A DNA stretch of 44,139 bases from Prolixibacteraceae bacterium (GTDB lineage Bacteria > Bacteroidota > Bacteroidia > Bacteroidales > Prolixibacteraceae). The stretch lies in assembly GCA_028282195.1 (NCBI GenBank), contig JANQII010000015.1, positions 1-44,139 of the forward strand, given 5' to 3'. Of this stretch, positions 1 through 8,844 are shown piece after piece. The first letter of the stretch is position 1. Each line of letters opens with the position of its first letter. Below the pieces are notes generated by a model. That model saw nothing but the letters and a program-made list of their open reading frames with translations, ran no database searches and had not been told where the DNA came from. Made by a program: the position numbers and the translations under genes.

Positions 1-194
1 TTCCTTAAATAGCGGTGCTATTCGCGTCAAATTCGCCTTGCCTAACCAAAAAATACGCTATAATAATTCTAAAAAACAATTTCCTAACAGTTACTAAGAA
101 CAATCATGATATTTTCTGCATTGTTTTTTTAAGTTTGTCCTTTACCTGTTAGATAAACGGTAAAACTATTCATGTTGATTTAATTATAAATGAA
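1..194. other. Leading intergenic stretch upstream of arcC
   Basis: No convincing gene is seen. A weak inverted repeat (AACAAT at about 100-105 with ATTGTT at about 120-125, followed by T residues) could be a terminator remnant of a gene lying to the left of the window, but the stem is short. A TAnnTTTG-type box follows at 130-137. Confidence 0.4.
130..137 (+). promoter_or_regulatory. Candidate -7 box for arcC-argF
   Basis: TAAGTTTG fits the Bacteroidota primary-sigma -7 consensus TAnnTTTG and lies 57 bases before the arcC start, giving a leader of about 50 nt. No clear TTTG -33 element was found at the expected spacing, so this rests on the -7 match alone. Confidence 0.35.
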
Positions 195-1151
195 ATGAAA
201 AAGTTAGCTGTTATTGCATTAGGTGGAAATGCTCTTTTAAGAGGTGATGAAATTGGTACAATTGTACAACAAGAGAGCAATACCACGGATACACTTGAAA
301 GTCTTGTGTATCTTATTAAAGAAGGGTACGATTTGGTTATTACCCATGGAAATGGTCCTCAGGTAGGCAATATTCTGATGCGCAATGATGCCGGTGAACA
401 AATGTACAACATTGCACAAATGCCGGTAAACGTATGTGTTGCTGATTCTCAAGGTGGAATTGGCTTTATGATTGAACGTATGCTGAGAAATGTTCTGAAT
501 AAACATGGCATAAAGAAAAATGTTATTTCCATGATTAGCATGGTAACTGTTAATCCGAAAGATAAAGCGTTTGAAAATCCATCAAAACGTATAGGCAAAA
601 CTTACACCCAAGAAGAAGCTGATAAGCTTAACAAAGAAAAAGGGTGGATATTTAAAAACACACCTAAGACAGATAACGGATGGAGAAGAGTGGTACCTTC
701 CCCTGAACCAATCGATATTTTCAATAAAAAAATTATACAAGATCTTGTTAAAGCTGGCAATATAATTATTGCTGCAGGCGGCGGTGGAATACCCGTTTAT
801 TTCGATGAAAATAACGATGTAAGAACTGTCGATGCTGTTATCGACAAAGATATGTCATCATCATTACTTGCCTCAGAAATTAATGCTGATGAATTTTACA
901 TTTTAACAGATGTTCCTTTTATTTATAAAGATTATGGCAAGGAAACCCAGGAAAAACTTGAATTCCTCAACTATGCAGATACAATAAAGTACTTAAACGA
1001 GAGTACTTTTGGCGAAGGGAATATGGCCCCTAAAATCAGGGCTTGCCTTAAATTTATTGAAAAAGGTGGTGAAAAAAGTATTATTACTGAAGCTAAAAAA
1101 CTAGAAGATCGTTCTTACGGATCAAAAATTACAATGAATTACGAAAACTAA
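195..1151 (+). CDS. arcC: Carbamate kinase
   Basis: Amino-acid-kinase fold enzyme that interconverts carbamoyl phosphate + ADP and carbamate + ATP in the cytoplasm. The 318-residue length is normal for the family. The N-terminal ALGGNALL motif (residues 8-15), the [10 protein letters not shown] loop (about 50-59) and the glycine run AAGGGGIP (about 194-201) are nucleotide and carbamate binding signatures. The start ATG gives the expected [13 protein letters not shown] opening. Ornithine carbamoyltransferase follows after an 11-base gap, so the two are probably co-transcribed. That pairing is typical of citrulline phosphorolysis (energy-yielding arginine or citrulline use), although no arginine deiminase is in view. 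Family assignment is confident; direction of flux is inferred. Confidence 0.95.
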   Translation: MKKLAVIALGGNALLRGDEIGTIVQQESNTTDTLESLVYLIKEGYDLVITHGNGPQVGNILMRNDAGEQMYNIAQMPVNVCVADSQGGIGFMIERMLRNVLNKHGIKKNVISMISMVTVNPKDKAFENPSKRIGKTYTQEEADKLNKEKGWIFKNTPKTDNGWRRVVPSPEPIDIFNKKIIQDLVKAGNIIIAAGGGGIPVYFDENNDVRTVDAVIDKDMSSSLLASEINADEFYILTDVPFIYKDYGKETQEKLEFLNYADTIKYLNESTFGEGNMAPKIRACLKFIEKGGEKSIITEAKKLEDRSYGSKITMNYEN

Positions 1152-1162
1152 AATATACGAAC

Positions 1163-2161
1163 ATGGCATTCAATTTGAAAAACAGACATTTTCTTAAATT
1201 ACTTGACTTTACCCCAAAAGAAATCAACTTTTTAATTGACCTGGCTGACGACCTTAAAAAAGCAAAATATGCCGGTACCGAACAGCAACTTTTAAAAGGG
1301 AAAAATATAGCTCTCATTTTTGAAAAGTCATCAACACGTACACGTTGTGCATTTGAAGTTGCAGCTTTTGATCAGGGGGCACATGTTACCTACCTTGGTC
1401 CCAGTGGATCACAAATAGGGCATAAAGAATCCATGAAAGATACTGCCCGTGTACTTGGGCGCATGTATGACGGGATTGAATACCGTGGTTTTGGACAGGC
1501 AGTTGTTGAAGAGCTCGCAAAATATGCCGGGGTTCCTGTATGGAATGGGTTAACCAATGAATATCACCCAACACAAATATTAGCAGATTTCCTTACCATG
1601 AAAGAGCATTCAAACAAGCCACTTTCAGAAGTTAAATTCTGCTATTTAGGCGATGCACGCAATAACATGGGGAATTCCTTAATGGTTGGAGCTGCGAAAT
1701 TAGGTATGGATTTTAGAGCTGCTGCCCCTAAATCATGCCAGCCTTCAGAAGAGCTTGTTAAAACCTGTGAAGAGATTGCCAATGAAACAGGCGCTAAAAT
1801 AACGATCACCGAGAATGTAGCTGAAGCTGTAAAAGATTGTGATTTCTTATATACCGATGTATGGGTATCAATGGGCGAACCTGATGAAGTTTGGGAAGAA
1901 CGAATTAAGTTGCTACTTCCCTACCAGGTTAACAATGAAGTCATTAAACTGACTGGAAATAAGAATGTCAAATTTATGCACTGCCTTCCTGCATTCCACA
2001 ATACAGAAACAACAATAGGTAAAGAAATTTATAGTAAATTTGAAATTGAATCTATGGAAGTGAAGGAGGAAGTTTTTGAGAGCCCTGCCTCTATTGTCTT
2101 TGATGAGGCCGAGAATCGGATGCATACCATCAAAGCTGTAATGGTGGCTACCTTGGCTTAG
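1163..2161 (+). CDS. argF: Ornithine carbamoyltransferase
   Basis: Transfers a carbamoyl group between carbamoyl phosphate and ornithine/citrulline. The 332 residues carry the canonical STRTR carbamoyl-phosphate loop (residues 57-61), HPTQ near residue 133 and the HCLP motif near 272 that holds the ornithine-binding cysteine. The residues around these motifs match true ornithine enzymes rather than the acetyl- or succinyl-ornithine variants known in some Bacteroidota. It lies 11 bases after arcC and is followed by a strong intrinsic terminator, so arcC-argF forms a closed two-gene unit. The gene could equally be named arcB if it works catabolically; sequence alone does not separate the two roles. 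Confidence 0.94.
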   Translation: MAFNLKNRHFLKLLDFTPKEINFLIDLADDLKKAKYAGTEQQLLKGKNIALIFEKSSTRTRCAFEVAAFDQGAHVTYLGPSGSQIGHKESMKDTARVLGRMYDGIEYRGFGQAVVEELAKYAGVPVWNGLTNEYHPTQILADFLTMKEHSNKPLSEVKFCYLGDARNNMGNSLMVGAAKLGMDFRAAAPKSCQPSEELVKTCEEIANETGAKITITENVAEAVKDCDFLYTDVWVSMGEPDEVWEERIKLLLPYQVNNEVIKLTGNKNVKFMHCLPAFHNTETTIGKEIYSKFEIESMEVKEEVFESPASIVFDEAENRMHTIKAVMVATLA

Positions 2162-2180
2162 AAAACTTTATTTCACTTTT

Positions 2181-2213
2181 AGAAGGGTGTCCATTGGTCA
2201 CCCTTCTTTTTTA
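2181..2213 (+). terminator. Intrinsic terminator of arcC-argF
   Basis: Perfect 9-bp stem AGAAGGGTG (2181-2189) / CACCCTTCT (2199-2207) with a 9-nt loop and a run of T residues. It begins 20 bases after the argF stop. Confidence 0.9.
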
Positions 2214-2324
2214 TAGACAATTGTTCTATATAAGCTAAACTAAATCAATTGCTTATTTAAATTATTACGTTAATCAGTATTTACTTACCATAATCCATAA
2301 CAGAGGGTGTTACAGATAAATATA

Positions 2325-2405
2325 AAATATCGAATAAGGAAATATCCAATCACAAAGTTCTTTGCTGTACTTCCAGCTTCTGACTTCTGACTTCCCGCTT
2401 TTTTT
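2325..2405. repeat. Degenerate word repeats (15-bp then 7-bp phase)
   Basis: The gap between argF and the convergent fumarase holds two imperfect copies of a 15-base word (AAATATCGAATAAGG at 2325, AAATATCCAATCAC at 2340). From 2371 follow four 7-base units: TTCCAGC, TTCTGAC, TTCTGAC, TTCCCGC. There is no ORF here. Similar phased tracts with other words occur elsewhere in the window. Confidence 0.75.
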
Positions 2406-2442
2406 ATTTCTCATTTTGACTTTCTGTGTTTTTGTAAGCAAT

Positions 2443-2471
2443 GGGTGTCATCTTTTGAAAAGATGACACCC
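2443..2471. repeat. Perfect 14-bp inverted repeat between convergent genes
   Basis: GGGTGTCATCTTTT (2443-2456) is followed after one base by its exact reverse complement (2458-2471). It would form a strong hairpin on either strand. It lies just beyond the fumarase terminator and has no long T tract, so it may be a REP-like element or a backup transcription block. Confidence 0.75.
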
Positions 2472-2478
2472 TGCACAC

Positions 2479-2509
2479 AAAAAAGGTGTTCCAAAAACTG
2501 AAACACCTT
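2479..2509 (-). terminator. Intrinsic terminator of fumarase gene
   Basis: Read on the minus strand, AAGGTGTT / AACACCTT (plus 2502-2509 and 2483-2490) form an 8-bp stem followed by a run of six T. It begins about 20 bases after the fumarase stop codon. Confidence 0.85.
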
Positions 2510-2531
2510 CGTATAATGATTAAATATTCTT

Positions 2532-4130
2532 TTAAGCAAAGAAGTCGTTGCCTTTATCATCAACAATAATGAAGGCTGGAAAATTTTCAACTTCAATTTT
2601 ACGAACAGCTTCCATGCCTAATTCTTCCATATCGACTACTTCAACCGATTTAATGCTGCTTTTTGCTAAAATAGCTGCAGGCCCGCCAATTGAACCAAGG
2701 TAGAAACCACCATACTTTTTACAAGCATCGGTAACTTGTTGTGAACGGTTACCTTTGGCAAGCATAATCATTGAGCCACCTTTACTTTGAAATAAGTCAA
2801 CATATGGATCCATACGACCGGCAGTTGTTGGTCCAAAGCTACCTGAAGCCATTCCTTTTGGTGTCTTCGCAGGTCCGGCATAGTACACCGGATGGTTCTT
2901 AAAGTATTCTGGCATTTCCTGTCCTTCATCCAACATTTCTTTTAACCTGGCATGGGCCATATCACGAGCTACAATCAAGGTACCTTTGAGGTTCAAGCGG
3001 GTTTTAATCGGATATTTTGACAACTCAGCCAATACTTCTTCCATTGGTTTGTCCAAATCAATATCAATAGCAGCCTGCAACTCAGGAGCCTGTTCCGGCA
3101 AATAATCTGCCGGGTTCTTTTCTAATTCTTCAAGGAAGATTCCTTCTTCCGTAATTTTAGCTTTGATATTACGGTCAGCACTACAGCTAACACCTAAACC
3201 AACGGGACAAGATGCTGCATGACGAGGAAGACGGATAACACGTACATCGTGTACAAAATACTTACCTCCAAACTGTGCCCCAACTTCACTTTCCTGGCAA
3301 ATTTTTTCAATTTTTGCTTCCCATTCCAAATCACGGAAAGCTTGTCCGCCTTCGTTTCCTTCAGTTGGCAGATGATCCAGATATCCTGCAGATGCTTTTT
3401 TAACTGTAGCCAAAGTAGCTTCTGCCGATGTACCACCAACAACCAATGCCAGGTGATACGGAGGACATGCAGATGTTCCCAGATCTTTAATTTTTTCTTT
3501 AACAAATTCCGTTAGGTTTTCTTCGGTTAACAAAGATTTTGTTTGTTGGTACAAGAATGTTTTGTTACCAGAACCACCACCTTTTGTAATAAAAAGAAAT
3601 TCATACTTATTTCCTTGCTCAGCGTAAATATCAATTTGTGCTGGCAGGTTTGTACCTGTATTCTTTTCTTTAAACATGGTTTGTGGAACAACCTGTGAGT
3701 AACGCAAGTTACGATCCTGGTAGGTATCAAAAATTCCTTTTGAAAGATGCTCGGCATCAACGGCACCCGTGTAAACATTTTCACCTTTCTTACCGATAAC
3801 AATAGCAGTACCTGTGTCCTGGCAGGTAGGCAATTCACCTTCTGCTGAAACAACCTGGTTCATCAACATGGTATGAGCTACAAAACGGTCATTGTCTGAA
3901 GCTTCAGAATCCTGAAGAATGCTTTTAAGCTTTTCAAGATGTCCAGCGCGCAAATAGAACGACACATCACCAATTGCTTCTTTGGCTAAAAACTCCAACC
4001 CTTTCGGGTCAACTTTTAATATCTTGCGACCATCAACTTCTACCATTGACACATAATCAGTCGTTAATAATTTGTAAGGTGTAGTATCCTTTTGAACAGG
4101 AAAAGGTTTTTGATACTTAAATTCAGACAT
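2532..4130 (-). CDS. fumA: Fumarate hydratase, class I (iron-sulfur)
   Basis: Oxygen-sensitive [4Fe-4S] hydro-lyase of the TCA cycle that interconverts fumarate and malate. It is 532 residues, close to the E. coli FumA/FumB type. Three cysteine sites typical of the cluster ligands are visible: PTCQDTGTA (C103), the TSACPPYH segment (about 220) and [10 protein letters not shown] (about 309-318). The C-terminal half carries the Fe-S hydro-lyase beta domain with [13 protein letters not shown] and [19 protein letters not shown]. Single-gene unit: its own -7 box lies upstream and a terminator lies downstream. The family call is firm; a related L(+)-tartrate dehydratase activity cannot be excluded. 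Confidence 0.93.
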   Translation of the reverse strand: MSEFKYQKPFPVQKDTTPYKLLTTDYVSMVEVDGRKILKVDPKGLEFLAKEAIGDVSFYLRAGHLEKLKSILQDSEASDNDRFVAHTMLMNQVVSAEGELPTCQDTGTAIVIGKKGENVYTGAVDAEHLSKGIFDTYQDRNLRYSQVVPQTMFKEKNTGTNLPAQIDIYAEQGNKYEFLFITKGGGSGNKTFLYQQTKSLLTEENLTEFVKEKIKDLGTSACPPYHLALVVGGTSAEATLATVKKASAGYLDHLPTEGNEGGQAFRDLEWEAKIEKICQESEVGAQFGGKYFVHDVRVIRLPRHAASCPVGLGVSCSADRNIKAKITEEGIFLEELEKNPADYLPEQAPELQAAIDIDLDKPMEEVLAELSKYPIKTRLNLKGTLIVARDMAHARLKEMLDEGQEMPEYFKNHPVYYAGPAKTPKGMASGSFGPTTAGRMDPYVDLFQSKGGSMIMLAKGNRSQQVTDACKKYGGFYLGSIGGPAAILAKSSIKSVEVVDMEELGMEAVRKIEVENFPAFIIVDDKGNDFFA

Positions 4131-4187
4131 AACTTAATGCATTTCAGTTCTTCAATTTTGAATATATACCTTTTTTTGAAAGGCAAA

Positions 4188-4195
4188 CAAATATA
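4188..4195 (-). promoter_or_regulatory. Candidate -7 box for fumarase
   Basis: On the minus strand the sequence is TATATTTG, an exact TAnnTTTG match, 58 bases before the start codon. No TTTG was found at the usual -33 position. Confidence 0.45.
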
Positions 4196-4265
4196 GATAT
4201 TATCACTCTTTCGAAAGATGAAAACAGGATAATTTTGTATAAAAAAACATATTCTTCACATATGT

Positions 4266-5096
4266 TTAAAGACGAAATAATTGACGATTTTGTTCAATAT
4301 TTACATTGATCATCTCATCCAGCTCCAACATCAATCTTCTTACCAAATCGTTGTTTACATTGAATTGAATATTTTCAACCTGACTAACCGGAAGAACCTT
4401 CGGTGATGTTCCTGTCAGGAACGCGGAATCAAACGACGTTAAATCCTTTACTGCGACCTCCCTCTCTTCAATTTTATAATTTAACTTTTGAAGACACTGA
4501 ATAACACCGGTCCGGGTAACCCCTTTTAAAACCTGGGCAGCTGGCGGCGTTATAAAGACATTCTTTTTTACAAAAAAAATGTTGGACCGACTACCCTCCG
4601 TAATCAGGTCATCCTGATTTACAAGAAGTACTTCATGAAAGCCTTCTTCTAAAATCAGCTGGTTAGCTTTAGTTCTTAATCTTTCCTGAATGATTTTTGC
4701 CTGTGGCTGTATTCTTTCTGCGTGCAATAAGCCCAGCTCTACCCCATACTTGTAATCATTCTCTGACGGATAACTATGTGGTACAAAATAAAAGTAGCTG
4801 TCCTGCTCTTTTTCATTCAATACAATTAAAACACGGATATTCCCCACCCCATGTTTACAATGAGTAATTAACTTCTTTAAATTAAAAATAAACTGTTTTT
4901 CGGAAAGTTGAAGAACTAGCCCTGCCAGTTTTGCTGAATTTTGCAAACGATTAAAATGAGCTCTCCAAAAAAACGGGACATCATCTATAATTCGTATTAC
5001 CTCATATAGAGCCTGGTTCTGCCTTGCAGGTAAAAGGTTGGAATCAACAAATCCGCTGTTTTTTAAAAGGATATTTCCACGAAAAAAATTTGCCAT
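4266..5096 (-). CDS. Aminotransferase class IV
   Basis: PLP enzyme of fold type IV, the family of branched-chain aminotransferase, D-amino-acid transaminase and 4-amino-4-deoxychorismate lyase. Visible signatures are an Arg near the N-terminus (PARQNQALYEVIR), the QAKIIQ segment that probably holds the Schiff-base lysine, EGSRSNIFFV (cofactor-binding E..S.N) and GVTRTGV. At about 276 residues it fits the PabC/Dat/IlvE size range, and the substrate cannot be told from sequence. An in-frame ATG exists five codons earlier (5109-5111). I prefer ATG 5094-5096 because a promoter box at 5123-5130 would leave only a few leader bases before the earlier start. It stands alone, with a mobile-element-like inverted repeat 43 bases upstream. 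Confidence 0.85.
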   Translation of the reverse strand: MANFFRGNILLKNSGFVDSNLLPARQNQALYEVIRIIDDVPFFWRAHFNRLQNSAKLAGLVLQLSEKQFIFNLKKLITHCKHGVGNIRVLIVLNEKEQDSYFYFVPHSYPSENDYKYGVELGLLHAERIQPQAKIIQERLRTKANQLILEEGFHEVLLVNQDDLITEGSRSNIFFVKKNVFITPPAAQVLKGVTRTGVIQCLQKLNYKIEEREVAVKDLTSFDSAFLTGTSPKVLPVSQVENIQFNVNNDLVRRLMLELDEMINVNIEQNRQLFRL

Positions 5097-5122
5097 TGTA
5101 AATACTATCATCTAAACAATGG

Positions 5123-5153
5123 CAAATTTAATCAGATTTTAGTGTCAAGCCAA
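5123..5153 (-). promoter_or_regulatory. Candidate promoter for the aminotransferase, partly inside the inverted-repeat element
   Basis: On the minus strand TAAATTTG (5130-5123) is an exact TAnnTTTG -7 box. TTGG (5153-5150) begins 23 bases upstream, which equals the usual 19-base gap from a TTTG -33 box, with one mismatch. The TTGG lies inside the adjacent inverted-repeat element, so the element may donate half of this promoter. Confidence 0.5.
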
Positions 5154-5309
5154 GCATGCCTTATCATCCCAAGTCTTGATCTTTATGCTCCCGGCTGCTT
5201 TAAAAAATCCTTTATCCGGCAGCTGCCGGACTATGCGCGAATTTTTATGCATTGCCGGAAGCATAAAGATCTTCGACTTAACCAATATTTCATACTTGAC
5301 TTGACACTA
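5140..5309. mobile_element. MITE-like inverted-repeat element with TA duplication
   Basis: The ends are TA-GTGTCAAG (5140-5149) and CTTGACAC-TA (5300-5309): 8-bp terminal inverted repeats flanked by a TA on each side, as expected for IS630/Tc1-mariner type insertion. The whole 166-bp body is an imperfect palindrome. GATCTTTATGCTCCCGG (5178-5194) pairs with 5255-5271 at 16 of 17 positions, and the centre is a perfect 16-bp palindrome (5215-5230). It encodes no transposase. The right TA forms part of the TAG stop of the response regulator gene. Removing the element and one TA would leave TAA in the same frame. No second copy is in the window. Confidence 0.7.
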
Positions 5310-6041
5310 GACTCCACTAACATTTCCAGTAAAATTCAATGCTTTTAATACTGCATTTTTGTAACTCCTTCCAATTGGAAGTTCTTTTTCGGGCACTTCG
5401 ACCGTGTTAGCAGTAAATGCTTCAATTTTAGGAACTGAAACAATGTAAGACTTATGAATACGAAGGAAATGATCATTTGGAAGCTTAGCCTCCATGTGGA
5501 TCATACTGGTTTTAGTAATAATTTTACGCTTTTCTGTGTGAATCTGAACATATTCACTCAATCCTTCAATAAAAAGAATTTCACCAAGATGCACTTTTAC
5601 AACTTTCTTGTTTTCTTTTACATAAATAAAGGCATCATCTTTGGTCGGATCACCAGCACCGGCATTAACAACCTGTACATCATCCTGTTTTAACTGGTAG
5701 TACTTGTTTACAGACTTCAAAAATCGTTCAAAAGTTATTGGTTTCAGCAGATAATCAACAACATCAAGTTCAAACCCCTCGAGGGCATATTCCCTGTAAG
5801 CTGTTGTAACAATTACTTTCGGTGGATTTTTCAAGGTCTTCAGAAATTCAATACCAGTAATTTGAGGCATCTGAATATCCATAAACATCAGATCAACATT
5901 CTTTTCACGTAAAACATTTAAGGCTCTCATTGCATTGCTGCAGTCAGCAATAATTTCGAAATTTTCCAGTTTTTCAACATGTCCGCGAATCAAGTCCCTG
6001 GCCAAGGGTTCATCATCCACGATAATACACTTTGTTTTCAT
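5307..6041 (-). CDS. LytTR-family response regulator
   Basis: DNA-binding regulator, 244 residues. The receiver domain (about 1-120) has the acidic pair D9-D10, the phospho-acceptor D55 in LMFMDIQMP, a conserved TTAYREYALEGF segment and the LLKPI lysine. A LytTR DNA-binding domain follows (about 135-240, with ILFIEGLSEYVQIHT, FLRIHKSYIV and LPIGRSYK). It is the last gene of the six-gene operon that reads leftward from 11977, nine bases after the M2-like lipoprotein. It is the only response regulator in the cluster, so it is the likely common target of the three intact LytS kinases. All canonical receiver residues are present. The stop codon overlaps the end of the inverted-repeat element. Confidence 0.95.
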   Translation of the reverse strand: MKTKCIIVDDEPLARDLIRGHVEKLENFEIIADCSNAMRALNVLREKNVDLMFMDIQMPQITGIEFLKTLKNPPKVIVTTAYREYALEGFELDVVDYLLKPITFERFLKSVNKYYQLKQDDVQVVNAGAGDPTKDDAFIYVKENKKVVKVHLGEILFIEGLSEYVQIHTEKRKIITKTSMIHMEAKLPNDHFLRIHKSYIVSVPKIEAFTANTVEVPEKELPIGRSYKNAVLKALNFTGNVSGV

Positions 6042-6050
6042 CTTCGGGCT

Positions 6051-7790
6051 TTATTTTAAGTTCACTATGCTTTCAAAATAATATTTAGCTGTAAGTTTCT
6101 CGTCTGTTGCCTGTTCTATTAGTTCGTTCCATGGTAAAACATTACCATATTGGAAAATATTTTTTTTCATAAAGTCTCCAACAAACTCACTTTTAGACAC
6201 TTTAAGTGAATCACTTATTAATCCTTCGTATGAAGTTTTTATTTTATTGCTCAACTGAGCTGCAAATAACTCGGCAAAAAGTTCTGTTTGTGTTGCACCG
6301 GCCATTAACAGGAAATAATCATTCATTGCCCAATCACAGGCTAATATGCTATCAGGCTTATTATAGCCCAGGTATTTTGAGTTAAGTTCCCACCACAATT
6401 TCCCCAGGTTTTGATCTGGATTTTCATACAAAGTTTTTTCGAAAACGGCCATCGTTAGCATTTTCCTGCTTTTGGTAATTTTCTCAATCTGATATGCATG
6501 CTTACATACAATTTTCATTAATGCTGTATCCTTTGGGGCAACACCAACAAATTCTTTTAACCAGCCGTAGTGTACTATATCATTTGTAAAAAAATCCCCT
6601 ACACCTTCAGAAATAATAGGATTTGGATAGACCAGCAAGTATGGAAGATCACAAGAAACATGTTTAAAAGTTGCTGCCTGCGAACATAGAAACATCATTA
6701 CTTTTAACCCTTGCAGGTTATTGTTTACATTAGCAAGTATTCGCATATCTTTATAGGGATCAACATTAATAAAAAAGTTGATTTTAGAGTCCAGTTCATC
6801 AGAATTTATGATACTTTCATTAAGTATATCCTGAACATCTAAACCACACTCTTTGTAGAAGCTTGCAGAAATCTTTACAACATCTTTACCAACAAAAAGG
6901 TCATCAAGAATTTTAGAGAACTTGACAGGAAAGTAAATGAACCTTTCGTTTGTATAATGCCATGGTTTTATTTGTTCTTTTTCAATATTGAAACGTTTTG
7001 AGACAAACTTATCGATAATTCTTTTCGCTTTTTGAAACGCTTCAATAGTAGTTGTATCAAGTTCAAGTATAATATTTTCAACATCTTGCCTGTTTATTTC
7101 ATATGCAGCAAGCAAAAAATCATAATAATTTTCAAATCCACAATCACGCGCGAAGTCATTCCTCATTTTAATTAGTTCGATACAACAAGGATACATATCC
7201 TTTACCAGCTTCCTTTTGGCCTCAAATACTTTCTTAAAAAATTCAGGACTTGAAGAGTTTTTTCTAATCGAATCTATTTCATAATCAGAATAGACTTTAC
7301 CATCAATTTTTAGCTCATAATTTTGGACATAATGCAAGATATCCATTTTAAGTTTCAACAGCTTCTTGTATTTGTCCTGATCAAATTCACCGCTCAGAAT
7401 CTTCAGATAAATAATGTCTAATTGCCTTGCTAAGATTGAATCAGTAATCATGTCTGATTTTTTCATTTTTACCAAAAAGTCAAGATCCTTCTTTTCTGAT
7501 AAAACTTTCTGATCCAACTTTTTAAATTTGTCTATTTGAAATGATTGATCCTCAACCTCTCCATCCTTTTGAAAGTCTACGGCTAAATCAGCCAGTTTTG
7601 CATAATCAGATCTATTTCCAGACAGAGTTGCCTCCCAAAACAAAAGCGCTTCTTTCTTCTCCTGATGCCTGAATTGATCCTGCTTTTTTTCAATGTAGTT
7701 TCTGAGGATGTACTCAGCACTTTCCTGCTCGTTAATACATGCAGCAAAAAATAAAACAATCAGCAATATGCATAAAAACTTACTATTCAT
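6051..7790 (-). CDS. Lipoprotein related to M2 zinc peptidases, catalytic motif lost
   Basis: 579 residues with a lipoprotein signal (hydrophobic 5-16, Cys18). The body reads as a peptidase M2 (ACE-like) protein: RNDFARDCGFENYYDF (about 210-225), PWHYT (276-280), MRILANVN (349-356), DLPYLL (381-386), SEGVGD (394-399) and NPDQNLGKLWWELN (457-470). In active members the stretch just before DLPYLL holds HExxH. Here residues 365-376 (MMFLCSQAATFK) contain no His or Glu. The distal substrate/catalytic His-Tyr region before the ELFAAQL-type motif is also replaced (AGATQTELFAELFAAQL). Only the third-ligand Glu (E395) remains. It overlaps the preceding kinase by 8 bases, so co-expression is likely. 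Probably a membrane-anchored binding or sensing protein rather than a protease (inference). Confidence 0.78.
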   Translation of the reverse strand: MNSKFLCILLIVLFFAACINEQESAEYILRNYIEKKQDQFRHQEKKEALLFWEATLSGNRSDYAKLADLAVDFQKDGEVEDQSFQIDKFKKLDQKVLSEKKDLDFLVKMKKSDMITDSILARQLDIIYLKILSGEFDQDKYKKLLKLKMDILHYVQNYELKIDGKVYSDYEIDSIRKNSSSPEFFKKVFEAKRKLVKDMYPCCIELIKMRNDFARDCGFENYYDFLLAAYEINRQDVENIILELDTTTIEAFQKAKRIIDKFVSKRFNIEKEQIKPWHYTNERFIYFPVKFSKILDDLFVGKDVVKISASFYKECGLDVQDILNESIINSDELDSKINFFINVDPYKDMRILANVNNNLQGLKVMMFLCSQAATFKHVSCDLPYLLVYPNPIISEGVGDFFTNDIVHYGWLKEFVGVAPKDTALMKIVCKHAYQIEKITKSRKMLTMAVFEKTLYENPDQNLGKLWWELNSKYLGYNKPDSILACDWAMNDYFLLMAGATQTELFAELFAAQLSNKIKTSYEGLISDSLKVSKSEFVGDFMKKNIFQYGNVLPWNELIEQATDEKLTAKYYFESIVNLK

Positions 7791-8844
7791 AACCGTTATT
7801 AATATGTAGCTGAACCTGAAACCTGGTTTTCTCTTCTTTCACATTCAACTCATAACTTCCAGGATACATCAATTCTAATCGCTTACTGATGTTTGCCAAA
7901 CCAACACCATTACGTTTACCCTTTTTCTTTTTCCCATTTTCAGGTATGCTATTATCTGCTTCAAAGTCTAAACAATTTTTTTCCTGATCTATTTTAAGCC
8001 TAATCCACGACACACCGGGGTCATCGCTACTTCCATGCTTAAAACAATTCTCAACAAAAGTGAAAAGCAACATGGGTGGTATTAAATATCCTTCATCCTT
8101 AATATTTTTTTTCAGCTTCAGGTTTAACCTGTCTTCATATCTAATTTGCTCTAATTCAATATAGTTTTCAATCAGCTTAATCTCTTTGTCAAGTGGTACT
8201 TTTGTTGCATTACATTCATACAAAATATAATGAAACAGGTCACTTATTTTAGCTATAATTTCGGGTGTTTTCTCATTCTTTTGCAAGGCTAAAACATAAA
8301 GGTTATTCAAGGTATTGAATAAAAAATGAGGATTCAACTGGGCTTTTAATAATTGTAATTCCGATTCCAGTTTCCGTTTTTCAATCTCACTTTTTTCAGA
8401 TAAACTATTTACCCAATCTTTGTAAAATTTTATGGCGACAAACACAACCAATGGTGCCAATAACCAAACCACATTTATAAAAATAAGCTCTAACGACAAC
8501 CATACTTCAGGATGTAAGAAGTTCGGTATAAAGAATTGGTAAAAAACAAATTTTGTTACAGCCAGTTTAAAAAATGAGAAAAACAAAATGGTTGCCGGAA
8601 AAAGAACAATAAATAAAAAATTCTTCTTTCTCCACAAAAATCGGTATATCAACACATATACATTGAAATAAGTGTACAATACGTATACCGGGATGTTTAT
8701 TATAAAATTAAGTAAGAAAAAACGATAAGGGAAATTCTCATCATAGCTCGAAATAAAAGAACCCAGAAGCACAAAACTTGTCCAAAACAGAGCATGCATC
8801 AGGTACCTTATCTTTCGATATTTAAGATTTGGGATAGTAATCAT
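7783..8844 (-). CDS. LytS-type sensor histidine kinase
   Basis: Membrane histidine kinase of the LytS/YehU (HisKA_7TM-less, His_kinase) family, 353 residues. Four hydrophobic segments (about 15-35, 43-65, 75-95, 115-140) precede a short coiled coil (145-168). The phospho-acceptor motif QLNPHFLFNTLNNL has His at 173. The ATP-binding domain has the N-box VENCFKHGS (about 268) and a G-rich segment GVGLANISKRLELMYPG. It has no large periplasmic domain, so it probably senses within or at the membrane. It overlaps the upstream pseudokinase by 4 bases and the downstream lipoprotein by 8 bases, a pattern of translational coupling. Confidence 0.93.
   Translation of the reverse strand: MITIPNLKYRKIRYLMHALFWTSFVLLGSFISSYDENFPYRFFLLNFIINIPVYVLYTYFNVYVLIYRFLWRKKNFLFIVLFPATILFFSFFKLAVTKFVFYQFFIPNFLHPEVWLSLELIFINVVWLLAPLVVFVAIKFYKDWVNSLSEKSEIEKRKLESELQLLKAQLNPHFLFNTLNNLYVLALQKNEKTPEIIAKISDLFHYILYECNATKVPLDKEIKLIENYIELEQIRYEDRLNLKLKKNIKDEGYLIPPMLLFTFVENCFKHGSSDDPGVSWIRLKIDQEKNCLDFEADNSIPENGKKKKGKRNGVGLANISKRLELMYPGSYELNVKEEKTRFQVQLHINNGYE

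Noticed and set aside
3194-3853. ORFs of about 100 codons overlapping the fumarase gene
   Set aside because: Shadow frames of a well-supported coding region.
5142-5348. 68-codon plus-strand ORF in the inverted-repeat element
   Set aside because: It runs through both arms of the palindrome and into the regulator gene on the other strand; no protein signature.
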